Shown here: piece after piece, positions 28,008 to 36,580 of the stretch
How positions within the stretch are numbered: position 1 is the first letter of the stretch
Layout of the letters: each line of letters starts with the position of its first letter
Assembly: GCF_023516455.1 (NCBI RefSeq)
Contig: NZ_JAMGBA010000001.1
Span: 1,271,929 to 1,335,928 of the forward strand
Origin: Sphingomonas caseinilytica
GTDB lineage: Bacteria; Pseudomonadota; Alphaproteobacteria; Sphingomonadales; Sphingomonadaceae
Direction: 5' to 3'
Length of the DNA stretch: 64,000 nucleotides
The notes under the pieces: generated by a model
Database searches by the model: none
Told to the model about the DNA's origin: nothing
What the model saw: the letters and a program-made list of their open reading frames with translations, nothing else
Program-made: the position numbers and the translations under genes

Positions 28008-28669
28008 TCCTTCGGCTGTTCGGCGACCGGCGTCAGCTCGAACACGTCGAGACGGGCGCCCGACTGGGTGAAGGGAATCACCAGCCGCCATTCGAACGGT
28101 GCGATCCGCTGGAAAACGCCAGCCATGTCACGCTTTGGATCCTCTCCATAAGCGCGAGCCTCCTCCTCATTGCCCAGCGCCAACGTGCCGAGGAAGATCA
28201 GGCGGCTCTCATTATCATCCTCCCACAAGCGGCCCGCGGGCCGCTGGCTGCCGGTTTGCTTGACGATCGTGAACAGGTCACCCTCGACGTCGACGTAACA
28301 GAAGAAGGGCTTGAACTTCTGAAAGGCAGGCCCCCGAGCTCGTTCACGGCCAAGCCGGATCATCCGGCAACTATAGCTTCCGGGTGTGGGCGCGGGCTTT
28401 GGAAGTGCGGCATCAGGGTCAAGCAACCGGCCCTCTGCCCGTATGTCATTGCCGAAGCCGCCGCTCCTGGCTTCCGCCAGGCCGTTCGACCAAGCCGTAT
28501 CAAGGCGCTGAATCCGGTTGGCATCTTCAGAATTCGCGACACCAAGCCAAACGTCGGTTTTGGTCTGCGGAGGGGCCGTGATCACCGGGCGCGGCTTTTC
28601 TTCCTTCTCGACGGTGCAGCCCCCTGCCCCGATCGCAAGCAAAAGCATGGCGGACCGAAAAGCCCTCAA
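28004..28669 (-). CDS. DUF4893 lipoprotein
   Basis: 221 aa. TTG at 28669 is preferred: AGGAG lies 8 bases upstream and the product begins RAFRSAMLLLAIGAGGC, a lipoprotein signal with lipobox Cys. The mature region resembles the DUF4893 family common in sphingomonads (RLDTAWSNGLAEARSGG, then PGSYSCRMIRLGR, FFCYVDVEGDLFTIVKQTGSQRPAGRLWEDD). Function unknown, probably periplasmic and membrane-anchored. First gene of the six-gene minus-strand operon. Confidence 0.8.
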   Translation of the reverse strand: MRAFRSAMLLLAIGAGGCTVEKEEKPRPVITAPPQTKTDVWLGVANSEDANRIQRLDTAWSNGLAEARSGGFGNDIRAEGRLLDPDAALPKPAPTPGSYSCRMIRLGRERARGPAFQKFKPFFCYVDVEGDLFTIVKQTGSQRPAGRLWEDDNESRLIFLGTLALGNEEEARAYGEDPKRDMAGVFQRIAPFEWRLVIPFTQSGARLDVFELTPVAEQPKE

Positions 28670-28795
28670 ATGCGCGACTCCTGAATGCCTAAGCCCCGGC
28701 ACCCGCAAGGTGACAAAGGCGAGCAACGCTTGCAACTAAGCAAATGTTCAGCATGTCGATTGACTGGGGCGTTACAGCCGTTAGGCGCACGCCAA

Positions 28796-29734
28796 GTGAA
28801 CGTTCCCACGCCCCAGCAGCCAGCCGATAGCCGCGTCCGCGCCGGCCTTCTCTATGGCCTCGCCGCCTACGGTCTTTGGGGCATCCTTCCCATCTATTTC
28901 AAATGGCTGAAGGCGGTCCCGTCGATCGACATCGTCGCCCACCGGATCGTCTGGTCGCTGATCGTCCTGATCATCCTGGTCAGCCTTGCCCGCGCATGGG
29001 ACCAGATCCGAAGCGCGGTCCGGAGCCGCAAGGCGATGGCGATGCTGTTCCTGACGGCCCTTCTGATCGGCACCAACTGGCTGCTGTATGTCTATGCGAT
29101 CAACAGCGGGCATATCTTGGCCGGAAGCCTGGGCTACTATCTAAACCCGCTGGCCAACATCCTGCTTGGCCGGTTCATCCTGAAAGAGCGGCTGACCAGG
29201 CTACAATGGACCGCGGTGGCGATCGCCGCCGGAGGGATCGCGGTGCTGGCCATGGGCGCTCTAGGTACCCTGTGGATCAGCCTGACGCTCTGCTTCAGCT
29301 TCGCCACCTATGGCCTCTTGCGGAAGATCATCCACGTCGAATCGCTTGCAGGACTGACCATCGAGACTGCGCTGCTCTTCCCGCTGGCGCTTGGCTGGCT
29401 GCTCGTCGGCGGCTCCGAGGGCCGGCCGATGTTCGGCACCAACGAGCAGGAAACCATGCTCCTGATGGCGGCCGGAATCGTCTCGACCGTTCCGCTGCTT
29501 TGCTTCACCGCCGCGGCCCGGCGGCTGGCCTATTCGACGGTCGGAATGTTGCAGTTCATTGCCCCGACCTCGCAGTTCCTGCTTGCGGTGGCGGTCTATG
29601 ACGAGCCGTTCACGACATCGCATGCGATCGCCTTCGGCTGCATCTGGACCGCCCTGGTGCTCTATGTGTCGTCGATGATCCGCGACCGCCGGTTGCAGGC
29701 GCAGCAGGAATGCTCCGAACTCGCGGAATCCTGA
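28796..29734 (+). CDS. rarD: RarD-type EamA-family transporter
   Basis: 312 aa from the GTG at 28796; the open frame continues upstream but the extra residues are not membrane-like. Ten hydrophobic helices in two EamA repeats. The start GLLYGLAAYGLWGILPIYFKWL and the NWLLYVYAINSGHILAGSLGYYLNPL block are characteristic of RarD. Some RarD proteins confer chloramphenicol sensitivity or resistance phenotypes, but the natural substrate is unknown. Start codon uncertain because no clear ribosome binding site is seen. Confidence 0.88.
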   Translation: MNVPTPQQPADSRVRAGLLYGLAAYGLWGILPIYFKWLKAVPSIDIVAHRIVWSLIVLIILVSLARAWDQIRSAVRSRKAMAMLFLTALLIGTNWLLYVYAINSGHILAGSLGYYLNPLANILLGRFILKERLTRLQWTAVAIAAGGIAVLAMGALGTLWISLTLCFSFATYGLLRKIIHVESLAGLTIETALLFPLALGWLLVGGSEGRPMFGTNEQETMLLMAAGIVSTVPLLCFTAAARRLAYSTVGMLQFIAPTSQFLLAVAVYDEPFTTSHAIAFGCIWTALVLYVSSMIRDRRLQAQQECSELAES

Positions 29735-29794
29735 GCCCGTTTTTAAAGCAGGCAGGAAATGCTAAGTCCCGGGCCCAACTTTAGGGGGCCTGAC

Positions 29795-30016
29795 ATGCTG
29801 AACCTGGTTTCGTTGATTATTGGCGCCGTTGCCCTGGTTTGCGTGGCGGTCGCTTTCATTCCGCTTCTAGGGATTCTTAACTGGTTTATTGTCCCGCTGG
29901 CGGTGATCGGAGCCGGCCTTGGCGCCATGTCCAGCAGCACGTCGGGACGAAACCTCAACCTGGTCGTCATCCTGATCGGTGTCGTCCGGCTGATGCTTGG
30001 CGGCGGAATCCTGTGA
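29795..30016 (+). CDS. Small hydrophobic membrane protein
   Basis: 73 aa; ATG at 29795 with AGGGGG 6 bases upstream. Almost wholly hydrophobic: NLVSLIIGAVALVCVAVAF, then LNWFIVPLAVIGAGLGAM, and LNLVVILIGVVRLMLGGGI, about three helices. Its last bases overlap the start of the YdeI-type gene. Function unknown. Confidence 0.7.
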   Translation: MLNLVSLIIGAVALVCVAVAFIPLLGILNWFIVPLAVIGAGLGAMSSSTSGRNLNLVVILIGVVRLMLGGGIL

Positions 30017-30609
30017 CAACCGACCCGCGCATCGACGCCTATATCGCCAAGTCCGCGCCTTTTGCCCGGCCGATCCTCGAGAAGGTTCGCGAGCGGGTCC
30101 ATGTGGCGGCCCCCGAAGCCGAGGAGACGATGAAGTGGAGTGCGCCGGGCTTCACCGTCGATGGCAAGATCCTGCTGATGATGGCCGCCTTCAAGGCGCA
30201 CGCCGCACTCAATTTCTGGCGCGGCCAGGAAATCGGCGATGGCAATCCGAAAGCCGGCGCAATGGGACAGTTTGGGAAGCTGACGTCGGAAGCGGACCTG
30301 CCGAGCGATTCAGAGCTGGATGCGCTAATCCAGGAGGCGGCATCGCTGGCGAGGACCGCCCCGGCTCCGCGCAAGGTCAAGCATGAGCCCAAGCCGCCAG
30401 CAACGATGCACCCCGAATTTGCCGCCGCGCTCAAGGGCAATGCCAAAGCGCAGGAAGTGCTCGACGGCTTCCCCCCATCTGCCCAGCGCGAATATCTGGA
30501 TTGGGTCGCCGAAGCGAAGCAGGACGCCACGCGTGCCAAGCGCATTGCCGATGCGGTCCAATGGCTGAGCGAGGGGAAACGGCGGCATTGGAAATATGAG
30601 AATTGCTAA
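30013..30609 (+). CDS. YdeI/OmpD-associated family protein (DUF1801-like)
   Basis: 198 aa, GTG start overlapping the preceding gene. The first half is a DUF1801-type domain (IDAYIAKSAPFARPILEKVRERVHVAAPEAEETMKWSAPGF) and the C-terminal half carries HPEFAAALKGNAKAQEVLDGFPPSAQREYLDWVAEAK, the YdeI/OmpD-associated (OmdA) block. Cytoplasmic, function undetermined. Followed at once by a palindromic repeat element. Confidence 0.88.
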   Translation: MTTDPRIDAYIAKSAPFARPILEKVRERVHVAAPEAEETMKWSAPGFTVDGKILLMMAAFKAHAALNFWRGQEIGDGNPKAGAMGQFGKLTSEADLPSDSELDALIQEAASLARTAPAPRKVKHEPKPPATMHPEFAAALKGNAKAQEVLDGFPPSAQREYLDWVAEAKQDATRAKRIADAVQWLSEGKRRHWKYENC

Positions 30610-30611
30610 AC

Positions 30612-30680
30612 GTCATTGCGAGGAGCCGTTGGCGACGCGGCAATCCATCTTCTGGATTGCTTCGCTTCGCTCGCAATGAC
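30612..30680. repeat. Palindromic interspersed repeat, copy 1
   Basis: Begins GTCATTGCGAG and ends CTCGCAATGAC, exact reverse complements, with an inner GCAATCCA / TGGATTGC inverted pair. The same ends and inner words occur at 32868-32959, so this is a dispersed palindromic element about 69 bases long, able to fold into a long hairpin. It sits between converging genes. Confidence 0.85.
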
Positions 30681-30685
30681 GGAGG

Positions 30686-31135
30686 CTACCGCGACATCCT
30701 AAGCGCCGGACCGAAGCGGGTCTGCGCTTCCCCTTCGACCGTGAACCCGCACTTCTCGTAAAATTCTTGCGCCGATGGGTTGGCGATGACGGTCATCGAG
30801 AGGCCCTGCCGGCGCGCTTCGTGAACGGCGACGTCGATCAAGGCTGCACCAACCCCGCGCCGCCACAGGTCCGGCTCGACGAACAGCCCATCGAGCTCGG
30901 CTTCAAAGTCGTCGATGATCACCGCGGCGAAACCGGCAATGCAGTCGCCAAGTTCGGCGACGATCACTTCGCCGCGTTCGATCTGCTCCATCGGTAGCTG
31001 GATGGCATCAGGCTCGGCCTCAAGCTGCTCATTATATTCGCCGAGCGCCAGCGATGCACGGCGCTGAAGCGCTTCCAGCGCCTCCCGCTCCTCCGGCAGT
31101 GCGAGGCGGATACTGAGCTCAGCGTGTCCGGACAT
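30686..31135 (-). CDS. GNAT-family N-acetyltransferase
   Basis: 149 aa with the ATG at 31135, overlapping the 3' end of phaC by 17 bases. The acetyl-CoA pyrophosphate loop is WRRGVGAALIDVAVHEARRQG, preceded by the FEAELDGLFVEPDL strand, and followed by ANPSAQEFYEKCGF, the usual C-terminal motif. The acceptor substrate is unknown. No good ribosome binding site; probably translated from the phaC message. Confidence 0.88.
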   Translation of the reverse strand: MSGHAELSIRLALPEEREALEALQRRASLALGEYNEQLEAEPDAIQLPMEQIERGEVIVAELGDCIAGFAAVIIDDFEAELDGLFVEPDLWRRGVGAALIDVAVHEARRQGLSMTVIANPSAQEFYEKCGFTVEGEAQTRFGPALRMSR

Positions 31136-32852
31136 AGCGGCCGGGAGCATCCTCGATCGGCTTTAGCTTGCCTTCGCCCGGAACCCTCGCGCCTTCGGCC
31201 TTCACCTTCTTTCCGTTCAGGCCCTTCACCCATTCTATCCAGTCGGGCCACCAGCTGCCTTTATGCTCGGTCGAATAGGCGATGAATTCCTGGAGCGTCG
31301 AAGCGGGCTCGTCGCTCGTCCAATATTGATATTTCTCCGCGGCCGGCGGGTTCACGACCCCGGCGATATGCCCGGAACCGGCAAGGACGAAGCGATTGGG
31401 GCCCTTCAGGATCCGGGTCAGTTTCCAAACACTCGGAGCTGGCGCGATATGGTCTTCGCGGCCCGCCTGGATATAGGCCGGCGTCTCGATCTTGCCGAGA
31501 TCGATCGGGACCCCAAGCACGCTCATCGCGCCGGGCTGGATCATCAGGTTCTGCCGGTAGAGGCGGTCGAGATAGTCGCGGTGCCATTCACCCGGAAGGT
31601 TGGTGACGTCCCCGTTCCAGTGGAGCAGGTCGAACGGCGCCGGTTCCTTCCCCAGCAGGTAATTGTTGACGACATAATTCCAGATGAGGTCGCGCCCGCG
31701 CAGCAGGTTGAAGGTCGCGGCCATTACACGACCATCGAGCACCCCTGTTTCCGCCGTCAGCTGCTGTAGTGTCGTCAGGGTCTCGTCGCCGACGAACAGC
31801 TTGAGGTCGCCGGGATCTTCAAAATCAACCTGCGCGGTCAGGAAGGTGACGCTGGCGACCTTGTCGGCCTTCTTCTCGGCGGCGAGATAGGCGAGGGTCG
31901 CGGCCAGGGTCGTCCCGGCAACGCAATAGCCGATGGTGTGGACCGACTTCACGCCGAGCAGGTCGCGAACGACGTCGACCGCCTGTTCCTGCGCGGCGAC
32001 ATAATCGTCCATCATGATGTCGCGAATGCTCTCATCAGCGGATTTCCAGCTGACCATGAACAGGGTGACGCCCTGCTCCACGCACCAGCGGACAAAGCTT
32101 TTCTTCGGCGTCAGATCGAGGATGTAGAAGCGATTGATCCAGGGTGGAAAGATGACCAGAGGCGTTTCCAGGACCTGGTCCGTGGTCGGGCTGTACTGGA
32201 TCAGCTGGAACAGCGTGGTTTCGTAGATCACCTTGCCGGGCGTCGTCGCCAGGTCGCGGCCAAGTTCGAACGCGCCTTCGGGACTCTGCGTCACCTGGCC
32301 CTTCGAAATGTCGTCGAGCATGTTCTTGAGGCCGGCGAGAAGGTTTTCGCCCTTGGTATCAATTGTGCGCTTCATCACCTCAGGATTGGTGGCGACGAAA
32401 TTGGCCGGACTCATCGCGTCCACGAAGCCCTGCGTCGCGAAGCGCAGCCGGTTCCGGGCCGGATCGTCCAGGCCGTCAATCTCCTCGACGGTGCCGATCA
32501 ACTTGTCGCTGATCGCCAGATAGCTTTGCCGGACCGTGTCGAAGATCGGGTCGTCTCGCCACTCGGGCGAGGCAAAGCGGCGGTCCTTGGACTCGCCGGC
32601 CGCCGAATAATGGCCGAGCACCTTGCTCCATGCGTCCAGCCCCTTCGACCAGGCTTCGGCGCCAGCGGTCATCCAGGCCATGGGGTCGTTGGTGGCATGC
32701 GGGACAGGAAGGCCGAAGCCCGGCATTTCCTTGCCCTTGGCGAGATTGTCGGCCCAAGCCTCCATGATCATCTGGTTGGCTCTTGCCATGACCAGCGCCC
32801 AATGCTGCCAATCCTCGAGGCTTGGAACGGTCGTGGTGGTTTCGTCGGTCAT
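31119..32852 (-). CDS. phaC: Class I polyhydroxyalkanoate synthase
   Basis: 577 aa. Polymerises (R)-3-hydroxyacyl-CoA into PHA at the granule surface. The lipase-like box is IGYCVAGTTLA with the catalytic Cys at about residue 310; the conserved Asp is in AGREDHIAP and the catalytic His in LAGSGHIAGVVNPP. The N-terminal domain (residues 1-200) is of the class I type. ATG at 32852 follows AAGGGA. The phasin at 23.4-24.1 kb is the likely granule partner; phaA and phaB are not in the window. Confidence 0.95.
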   Translation of the reverse strand: MTDETTTTVPSLEDWQHWALVMARANQMIMEAWADNLAKGKEMPGFGLPVPHATNDPMAWMTAGAEAWSKGLDAWSKVLGHYSAAGESKDRRFASPEWRDDPIFDTVRQSYLAISDKLIGTVEEIDGLDDPARNRLRFATQGFVDAMSPANFVATNPEVMKRTIDTKGENLLAGLKNMLDDISKGQVTQSPEGAFELGRDLATTPGKVIYETTLFQLIQYSPTTDQVLETPLVIFPPWINRFYILDLTPKKSFVRWCVEQGVTLFMVSWKSADESIRDIMMDDYVAAQEQAVDVVRDLLGVKSVHTIGYCVAGTTLAATLAYLAAEKKADKVASVTFLTAQVDFEDPGDLKLFVGDETLTTLQQLTAETGVLDGRVMAATFNLLRGRDLIWNYVVNNYLLGKEPAPFDLLHWNGDVTNLPGEWHRDYLDRLYRQNLMIQPGAMSVLGVPIDLGKIETPAYIQAGREDHIAPAPSVWKLTRILKGPNRFVLAGSGHIAGVVNPPAAEKYQYWTSDEPASTLQEFIAYSTEHKGSWWPDWIEWVKGLNGKKVKAEGARVPGEGKLKPIEDAPGRYVRTR

Positions 32853-32867
32853 CTGGATCCCTTACCC

Positions 32868-32959
32868 GTCATTGCGAGCAGAGCGAAGCAATCCAGTAAC
32901 CTGTTTCGTGACCGGGCGCGATTCATGGATTGCTTCGTCACTTTGTTCCTCGCAATGAC
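32868..32959. repeat. Palindromic interspersed repeat, copy 2
   Basis: Begins GTCATTGCGAG and ends CTCGCAATGAC, with inner AAGCAATCCA / TGGATTGCTT words inverted; 92 bases, so the centre is longer than in copy 1. It fills most of the gap between divergent phaC and the TRIC gene, starting 16 bases from the phaC start codon, where it must be part of or next to the phaC promoter region. Confidence 0.85.
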
Positions 32960-32968
32960 GAGCACCAT

Positions 32969-33589
32969 ATGAACTCGCCGCCTCTCCTCCCCGACGCGCT
33001 CGTCATGCTCGACTATTTCGGCATCGGCGTGTTCGCCGTGTCGGGGGCGCTGGCCGCCGCCGAGCGCAAGCTCGACTTCGTCACCTTCATCTTCTTCGCG
33101 GTAGTAACGGGCGTCGGGGGCGGTACAATTCGCGACCTGCTGATCGGGGCGCCGGTGTTCTGGGTAAATACCAACGCAACGCTGCTGATCTGCATCGGCG
33201 CAGCGCTTGGCGTCTGGTTCCTCTCCTATCGAGCGATCGTCGAGCGCGCGGTCTTGTGGTTCGACGCGGTCGGAATGGCTGCATATGCGATCTATGGAGC
33301 GTCAAAGGCGCTTACCTATGGCGTGTCGCCGATTCCGGCATTTGTCATGGGCGTCCTTACCGCCTGCGCCGGGGGCATCATCCGCGACATATTAGCGAAC
33401 GAGCCCACCATCCTCCTCCGTCGCGAGCTTTATATTACGCCTGCCGCTTTGGCGGCCGGCCTGTTCGTGGCCCTTTTTGTTGCCGGAGTGCCGGAACGGG
33501 CCGCGGCCGCGATTGCCGCGATTGCGGGTTTCGTGTTGCGCGCGCTGGCAATTACCCGAAAGCTGACACTGCCGCTCTACAGTCGATAG
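32969..33589 (+). CDS. Trimeric intracellular cation channel-like (UPF0126) protein
   Basis: 206 aa inner membrane protein. Two UPF0126 repeats of three helices each: MLDYFGIGVFAVSGALAAAE with VVTGVGGGTIRDLLIG, then WFDAVGMAAYAIYGASKAL with VLTACAGGIIRDILANE. The paired GGGTIRD and GGIIRD motifs define the family. Bacterial TRIC homologues conduct potassium or, in some cases, take up glycine. Start ATG at 32969 lies 10 bases after the repeat element and lacks a clear ribosome binding site. Confidence 0.9.
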   Translation: MNSPPLLPDALVMLDYFGIGVFAVSGALAAAERKLDFVTFIFFAVVTGVGGGTIRDLLIGAPVFWVNTNATLLICIGAALGVWFLSYRAIVERAVLWFDAVGMAAYAIYGASKALTYGVSPIPAFVMGVLTACAGGIIRDILANEPTILLRRELYITPAALAAGLFVALFVAGVPERAAAAIAAIAGFVLRALAITRKLTLPLYSR

Positions 33590-33628
33590 CGGCTTGCCGC
33601 ACTGCAGCATCGTCGCCATGCTGGGTGC

Positions 33629-34807
33629 ATGACCGACGATTTCTACCGCATCCGCCGCCTGCCGCCCTACGTCTTCGCCGAAGTGAATGCGATGAAGGCA
33701 GCGGCACGGGCACGCGGCGAGGACATCGTCGACCTCGGCATGGGCAATCCCGACAGCGCGCCGCCGAAGCATGTTATCGACAAGCTGGCCGAAGTGGCGG
33801 CCAAGCCGACCGCCCACCGCTATTCAGCGTCGAAGGGTATCCCCGGCCTCCGCAAGGCCCAGGCCGCCTATTACCAGCGCCGGTTCGGAGTCGAACTGGA
33901 CCCGGACCGTGAGGTGATCGTCACGCTTGGCAGCAAGGAAGGCCTGGCAAACCTCGCCCAGGCGATCACGGCGCCCGGCGACGTGGTGCTGACCCCCAAC
34001 CCAAGCTACCCGATCCACCACTTCGGCTTCATCATCGCCGGCGCATCGATCCGGTCGATCCCGGCCGTGCCCGGCCCGGACTTCTTCGAGCGGCTGGAGC
34101 GGGCGATGCGCTATACGGTGCCGCGTCCCAAGGTGCTGGTGATCGGCTATCCGTCGAACCCGACGGCGCAGGTCGTGGATCTCGATTTCTACAAGCAACT
34201 GGTCGAGTTCGCGAAAGCCGAAGGGCTGTGGGTCATCTCCGACCTCGCCTATGCCGAAATCTATTTCGGCGACACGCCGACGCCGTCGATCCTGCAGGTG
34301 CCCGGCGCCAAGGATGTCGCCGTCGAGTTTACCTCGATGTCGAAGACCTATTCGATGGCCGGTTGGCGGATGGGATTTGCTGTTGGCAACGAGCAACTGA
34401 TCGGCGCGCTGACCCGGGTCAAGAGCTACCTCGACTATGGCGCCTTCACGCCGATCCAGGCGGCGGCGGTTGCGGCGCTCAACGGGCCGCAGGACTGCGT
34501 CGAAGCCAATCGCCAGCTCTACAAGAAGCGCCGCGACGTGCTGGTCGAATGTTTCGGCCGTGCGGGTTGGGACATCCCTGTGCCGATGGCGAGCATGTTC
34601 GCCTGGGCGCCGATCCCGGAAGCCTTCCGCCATCTGGGATCGATGGAGTTTTCAAAGAAGCTGCTGACTGAGGCGCATGTCGCGGTCGCGCCGGGCGTGG
34701 GCTTCGGCGAAGAGGGCGAAGGGTTCGTCCGGATCGCTCTGGTCGAAAATGAGCAGCGCCTTCGCCAGGCGGCGCGCGGGATCAAGAAACTGCTTGCCGG
34801 AGGCTAG
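33629..34807 (+). CDS. PLP-dependent class I/II aminotransferase (AlaC / LL-DAP aminotransferase-like)
   Basis: 392 aa. The PLP lysine is in TSMSKTYSMAGWRMGF; the phosphate-binding and Asn/Asp/Tyr residues are in YPSNPTAQVVD and ISDLAYAEIYF. The start (YRIRRLPPYVFAEVNAMKAAARARGEDIVDLGMGNPD) is typical of the alanine transaminase AlaC group, which is related to LL-diaminopimelate aminotransferase. AlaC-type glutamate-pyruvate transamination is the best guess. Overlaps the following convergent gene by 4 bases. Confidence 0.88.
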   Translation: MTDDFYRIRRLPPYVFAEVNAMKAAARARGEDIVDLGMGNPDSAPPKHVIDKLAEVAAKPTAHRYSASKGIPGLRKAQAAYYQRRFGVELDPDREVIVTLGSKEGLANLAQAITAPGDVVLTPNPSYPIHHFGFIIAGASIRSIPAVPGPDFFERLERAMRYTVPRPKVLVIGYPSNPTAQVVDLDFYKQLVEFAKAEGLWVISDLAYAEIYFGDTPTPSILQVPGAKDVAVEFTSMSKTYSMAGWRMGFAVGNEQLIGALTRVKSYLDYGAFTPIQAAAVAALNGPQDCVEANRQLYKKRRDVLVECFGRAGWDIPVPMASMFAWAPIPEAFRHLGSMEFSKKLLTEAHVAVAPGVGFGEEGEGFVRIALVENEQRLRQAARGIKKLLAGG

Positions 34808-35160
34808 TCGGATTCGAGGTCGACGACCTGCGCGAACAATAGCCACAGCGACCCGACAATGACCGGGGTGAGCAGCCATACCGGCACGTCGGATTTGAAG
34901 ACGATGTCCAGCAAGCCGTAGATGGCCGTGAACGGGACGATGACCAGCCCGGTTTGCCATAGCGCCGCCCGGGCGATGCTGCCTTCGCGAGTCATGGAAA
35001 TGGCGCCGCGGAAACCGATCAAGAGCAATGGGGCGAGTATCCAGGCCGGCCAATCGGGGCTCATGAAGTCCTGAAGGAAGCCGTAGAGCGCGACAATTAC
35101 CAGCGCCACGACCACTAACTGGCCCAGGCCGACCAGCGGCACTCCCGTTCTGTCCATCAT
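34804..35160 (-). CDS. Four-helix membrane protein, unknown
   Basis: 118 aa from the ATG at 35160, with GGGGAG just upstream; the adjacent ATG at 35157 is equally possible. Four hydrophobic stretches: VVVALVIVALYGFLQDF, AWILAPLLLIGFRGA, LVIVPFTAIYGLLDIVF, and VWLLTPVIVGSLWLLFA. No family recognised. Monocistronic, convergent with the aminotransferase. Confidence 0.7.
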   Translation of the reverse strand: MMDRTGVPLVGLGQLVVVALVIVALYGFLQDFMSPDWPAWILAPLLLIGFRGAISMTREGSIARAALWQTGLVIVPFTAIYGLLDIVFKSDVPVWLLTPVIVGSLWLLFAQVVDLESD

Positions 35161-35377
35161 ATGACTCCCCAAGGGCATGCACGCTAGCCGCCATTCCCAA
35201 CGCGTCAAGCTGGCCGAGGTTCGGAGAAAATTTCCCTTAACGGGAGATTCCTGCGGTTATCGGCAAATCGAGCCGATGGAACGTTCGGCGGTGGTTGTCG
35301 GTTAACCGCGCCAGCTTGTGCTTGCGCCTCGGCTCATGCACTTGATCGGCAAGGCTTTTTAGGCGGGGTCACAAGTA

Positions 35378-35968
35378 ATGATGAAGCTTCGTACGCTGGT
35401 TGCTGTGAGCGGCCTTGCCGTTGTGGCCGGCTGTTCCACCGTTCCGCCGCCTCCGCCGCCACCCCCGCGGATCGTTCAGCCCGTGTCGGTCGCGCCGCCG
35501 ACCAACTATCGCTGGACCAACGGATTCTCGGAAAAAGGCTATCAGGCCATGTACGCCACCTTCGGCAAAGTGCATCTGAAGGCGGGCGAGCATCACTGGC
35601 TTCCAGCGGCTGCCATTCCGGCCGAGGGCGACATCAACATCACGCTCGATATCGCCAACCAGGTCGGCTTCATCTTCAAGGGCGACTCCCTCATCGGGGT
35701 GACCAACATCTCGACCGGCAAGAAGGGCCACCCGACGCCGCTCGGCTTCTGGACGATCAATTGGAAGCGGCCGATGTACCGGTCGAAGAAATATGACAAT
35801 GCGCCGATGCCCTTCATGCAGAATATCGACGACAAGGGTATTGCGATCCACGGCGGAGTGACCCCCGGCTACCCCGCCAGTCACGGGTGCATCCGCCTGC
35901 CGATGGCCTTCGCCAAGCAGCTCTATGGCCTGACCAAGCCGGGCAACAAGGTCGTCATCGAGGGCTAG
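35378..35968 (+). CDS. L,D-transpeptidase (YkuD) lipoprotein
   Basis: 196 aa. Lipoprotein signal ending LAVVAGC, then a proline-rich linker of nine prolines. The YkuD catalytic motif is intact: HGGVTPGYPASHGCIRLPM, with the nucleophilic Cys and both His. Such enzymes make 3-3 peptidoglycan cross-links or attach proteins to the wall. A GGAAC-N16-CGGTT stretch at 35278-35303 is a weak EcfG-like match about 75 bases upstream. Confidence 0.92.
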   Translation: MMKLRTLVAVSGLAVVAGCSTVPPPPPPPPRIVQPVSVAPPTNYRWTNGFSEKGYQAMYATFGKVHLKAGEHHWLPAAAIPAEGDINITLDIANQVGFIFKGDSLIGVTNISTGKKGHPTPLGFWTINWKRPMYRSKKYDNAPMPFMQNIDDKGIAIHGGVTPGYPASHGCIRLPMAFAKQLYGLTKPGNKVVIEG

Positions 35969-36017
35969 CGGCAACGCAATCTCGCCATCCGCCGCGCGCT
36001 GATGCATATCGGCGCGC

Positions 36018-36503
36018 ATGGATGCCAGCTCGCTCCTCCCGCACACGCCTGACCTGAGGTATCTGGCCCAGGTCATCCAACTGGCCGTCGCCCCGGTGTT
36101 CCTGCTCGCCGGCCTCGGCGCCTTCCTCAACGTCTGCGCCGGAAGGCTGGCCCGAATCATCGACCGTGCGCGTCAGCTCGAACCGAAGGTGTTGGCGAGC
36201 CGGGGCGAAGAACATGATCGGCTGGTAAAGGAAGTCCGCGTGCTCGACCGTCGGATCGGCGTCGTGAACACCGCCATCTTCACCTCGGTCCTTGCCGCGG
36301 TCCTGATCTCGATCGTCGTCATCCTGCTGTTCGTCGCCTTCCTCACCGGGTACAAAGTCGGCACGGCCATCGCGTTGCTATTCATTGCTGCGATGATCGC
36401 GACCGGAACCGGCTTTGCCATCTTCCTCCATGAAACCCGGCTTGGGACGAAGACCATCCGCGTCCGGGCTCATATCCTCGAACATGAGGCTGACGAGGAC
36501 TGA
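36018..36503 (+). CDS. DUF2721 membrane protein
   Basis: 161 aa. Hydrophobic N-terminal helix (LAQVIQLAVAPVFLLAGLGAFLNV), the conserved GRLARIIDRARQLE segment, then two helices (ILISIVVILLFVAFLTG-like and ALLFIAAMIATGTGFAIFLHE), and a charged tail. This order matches DUF2721. Function unknown. Confidence 0.85.
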   Translation: MDASSLLPHTPDLRYLAQVIQLAVAPVFLLAGLGAFLNVCAGRLARIIDRARQLEPKVLASRGEEHDRLVKEVRVLDRRIGVVNTAIFTSVLAAVLISIVVILLFVAFLTGYKVGTAIALLFIAAMIATGTGFAIFLHETRLGTKTIRVRAHILEHEADED

Positions 36504-36580
36504 ATGCTCGCCGGTTGCGCGCATCGCCCCCAACTCCTATCGGCACGCCAACGATTCTTCTCCAGAAAGCCAATCCCGTC

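Noticed and set aside
35278..35303. Third EcfG-like promoter (GGAAC-N16-CGGTT) in front of the L,D-transpeptidase
   Set aside because: The -10 element deviates from CGTT; kept only as a remark in the gene entry.
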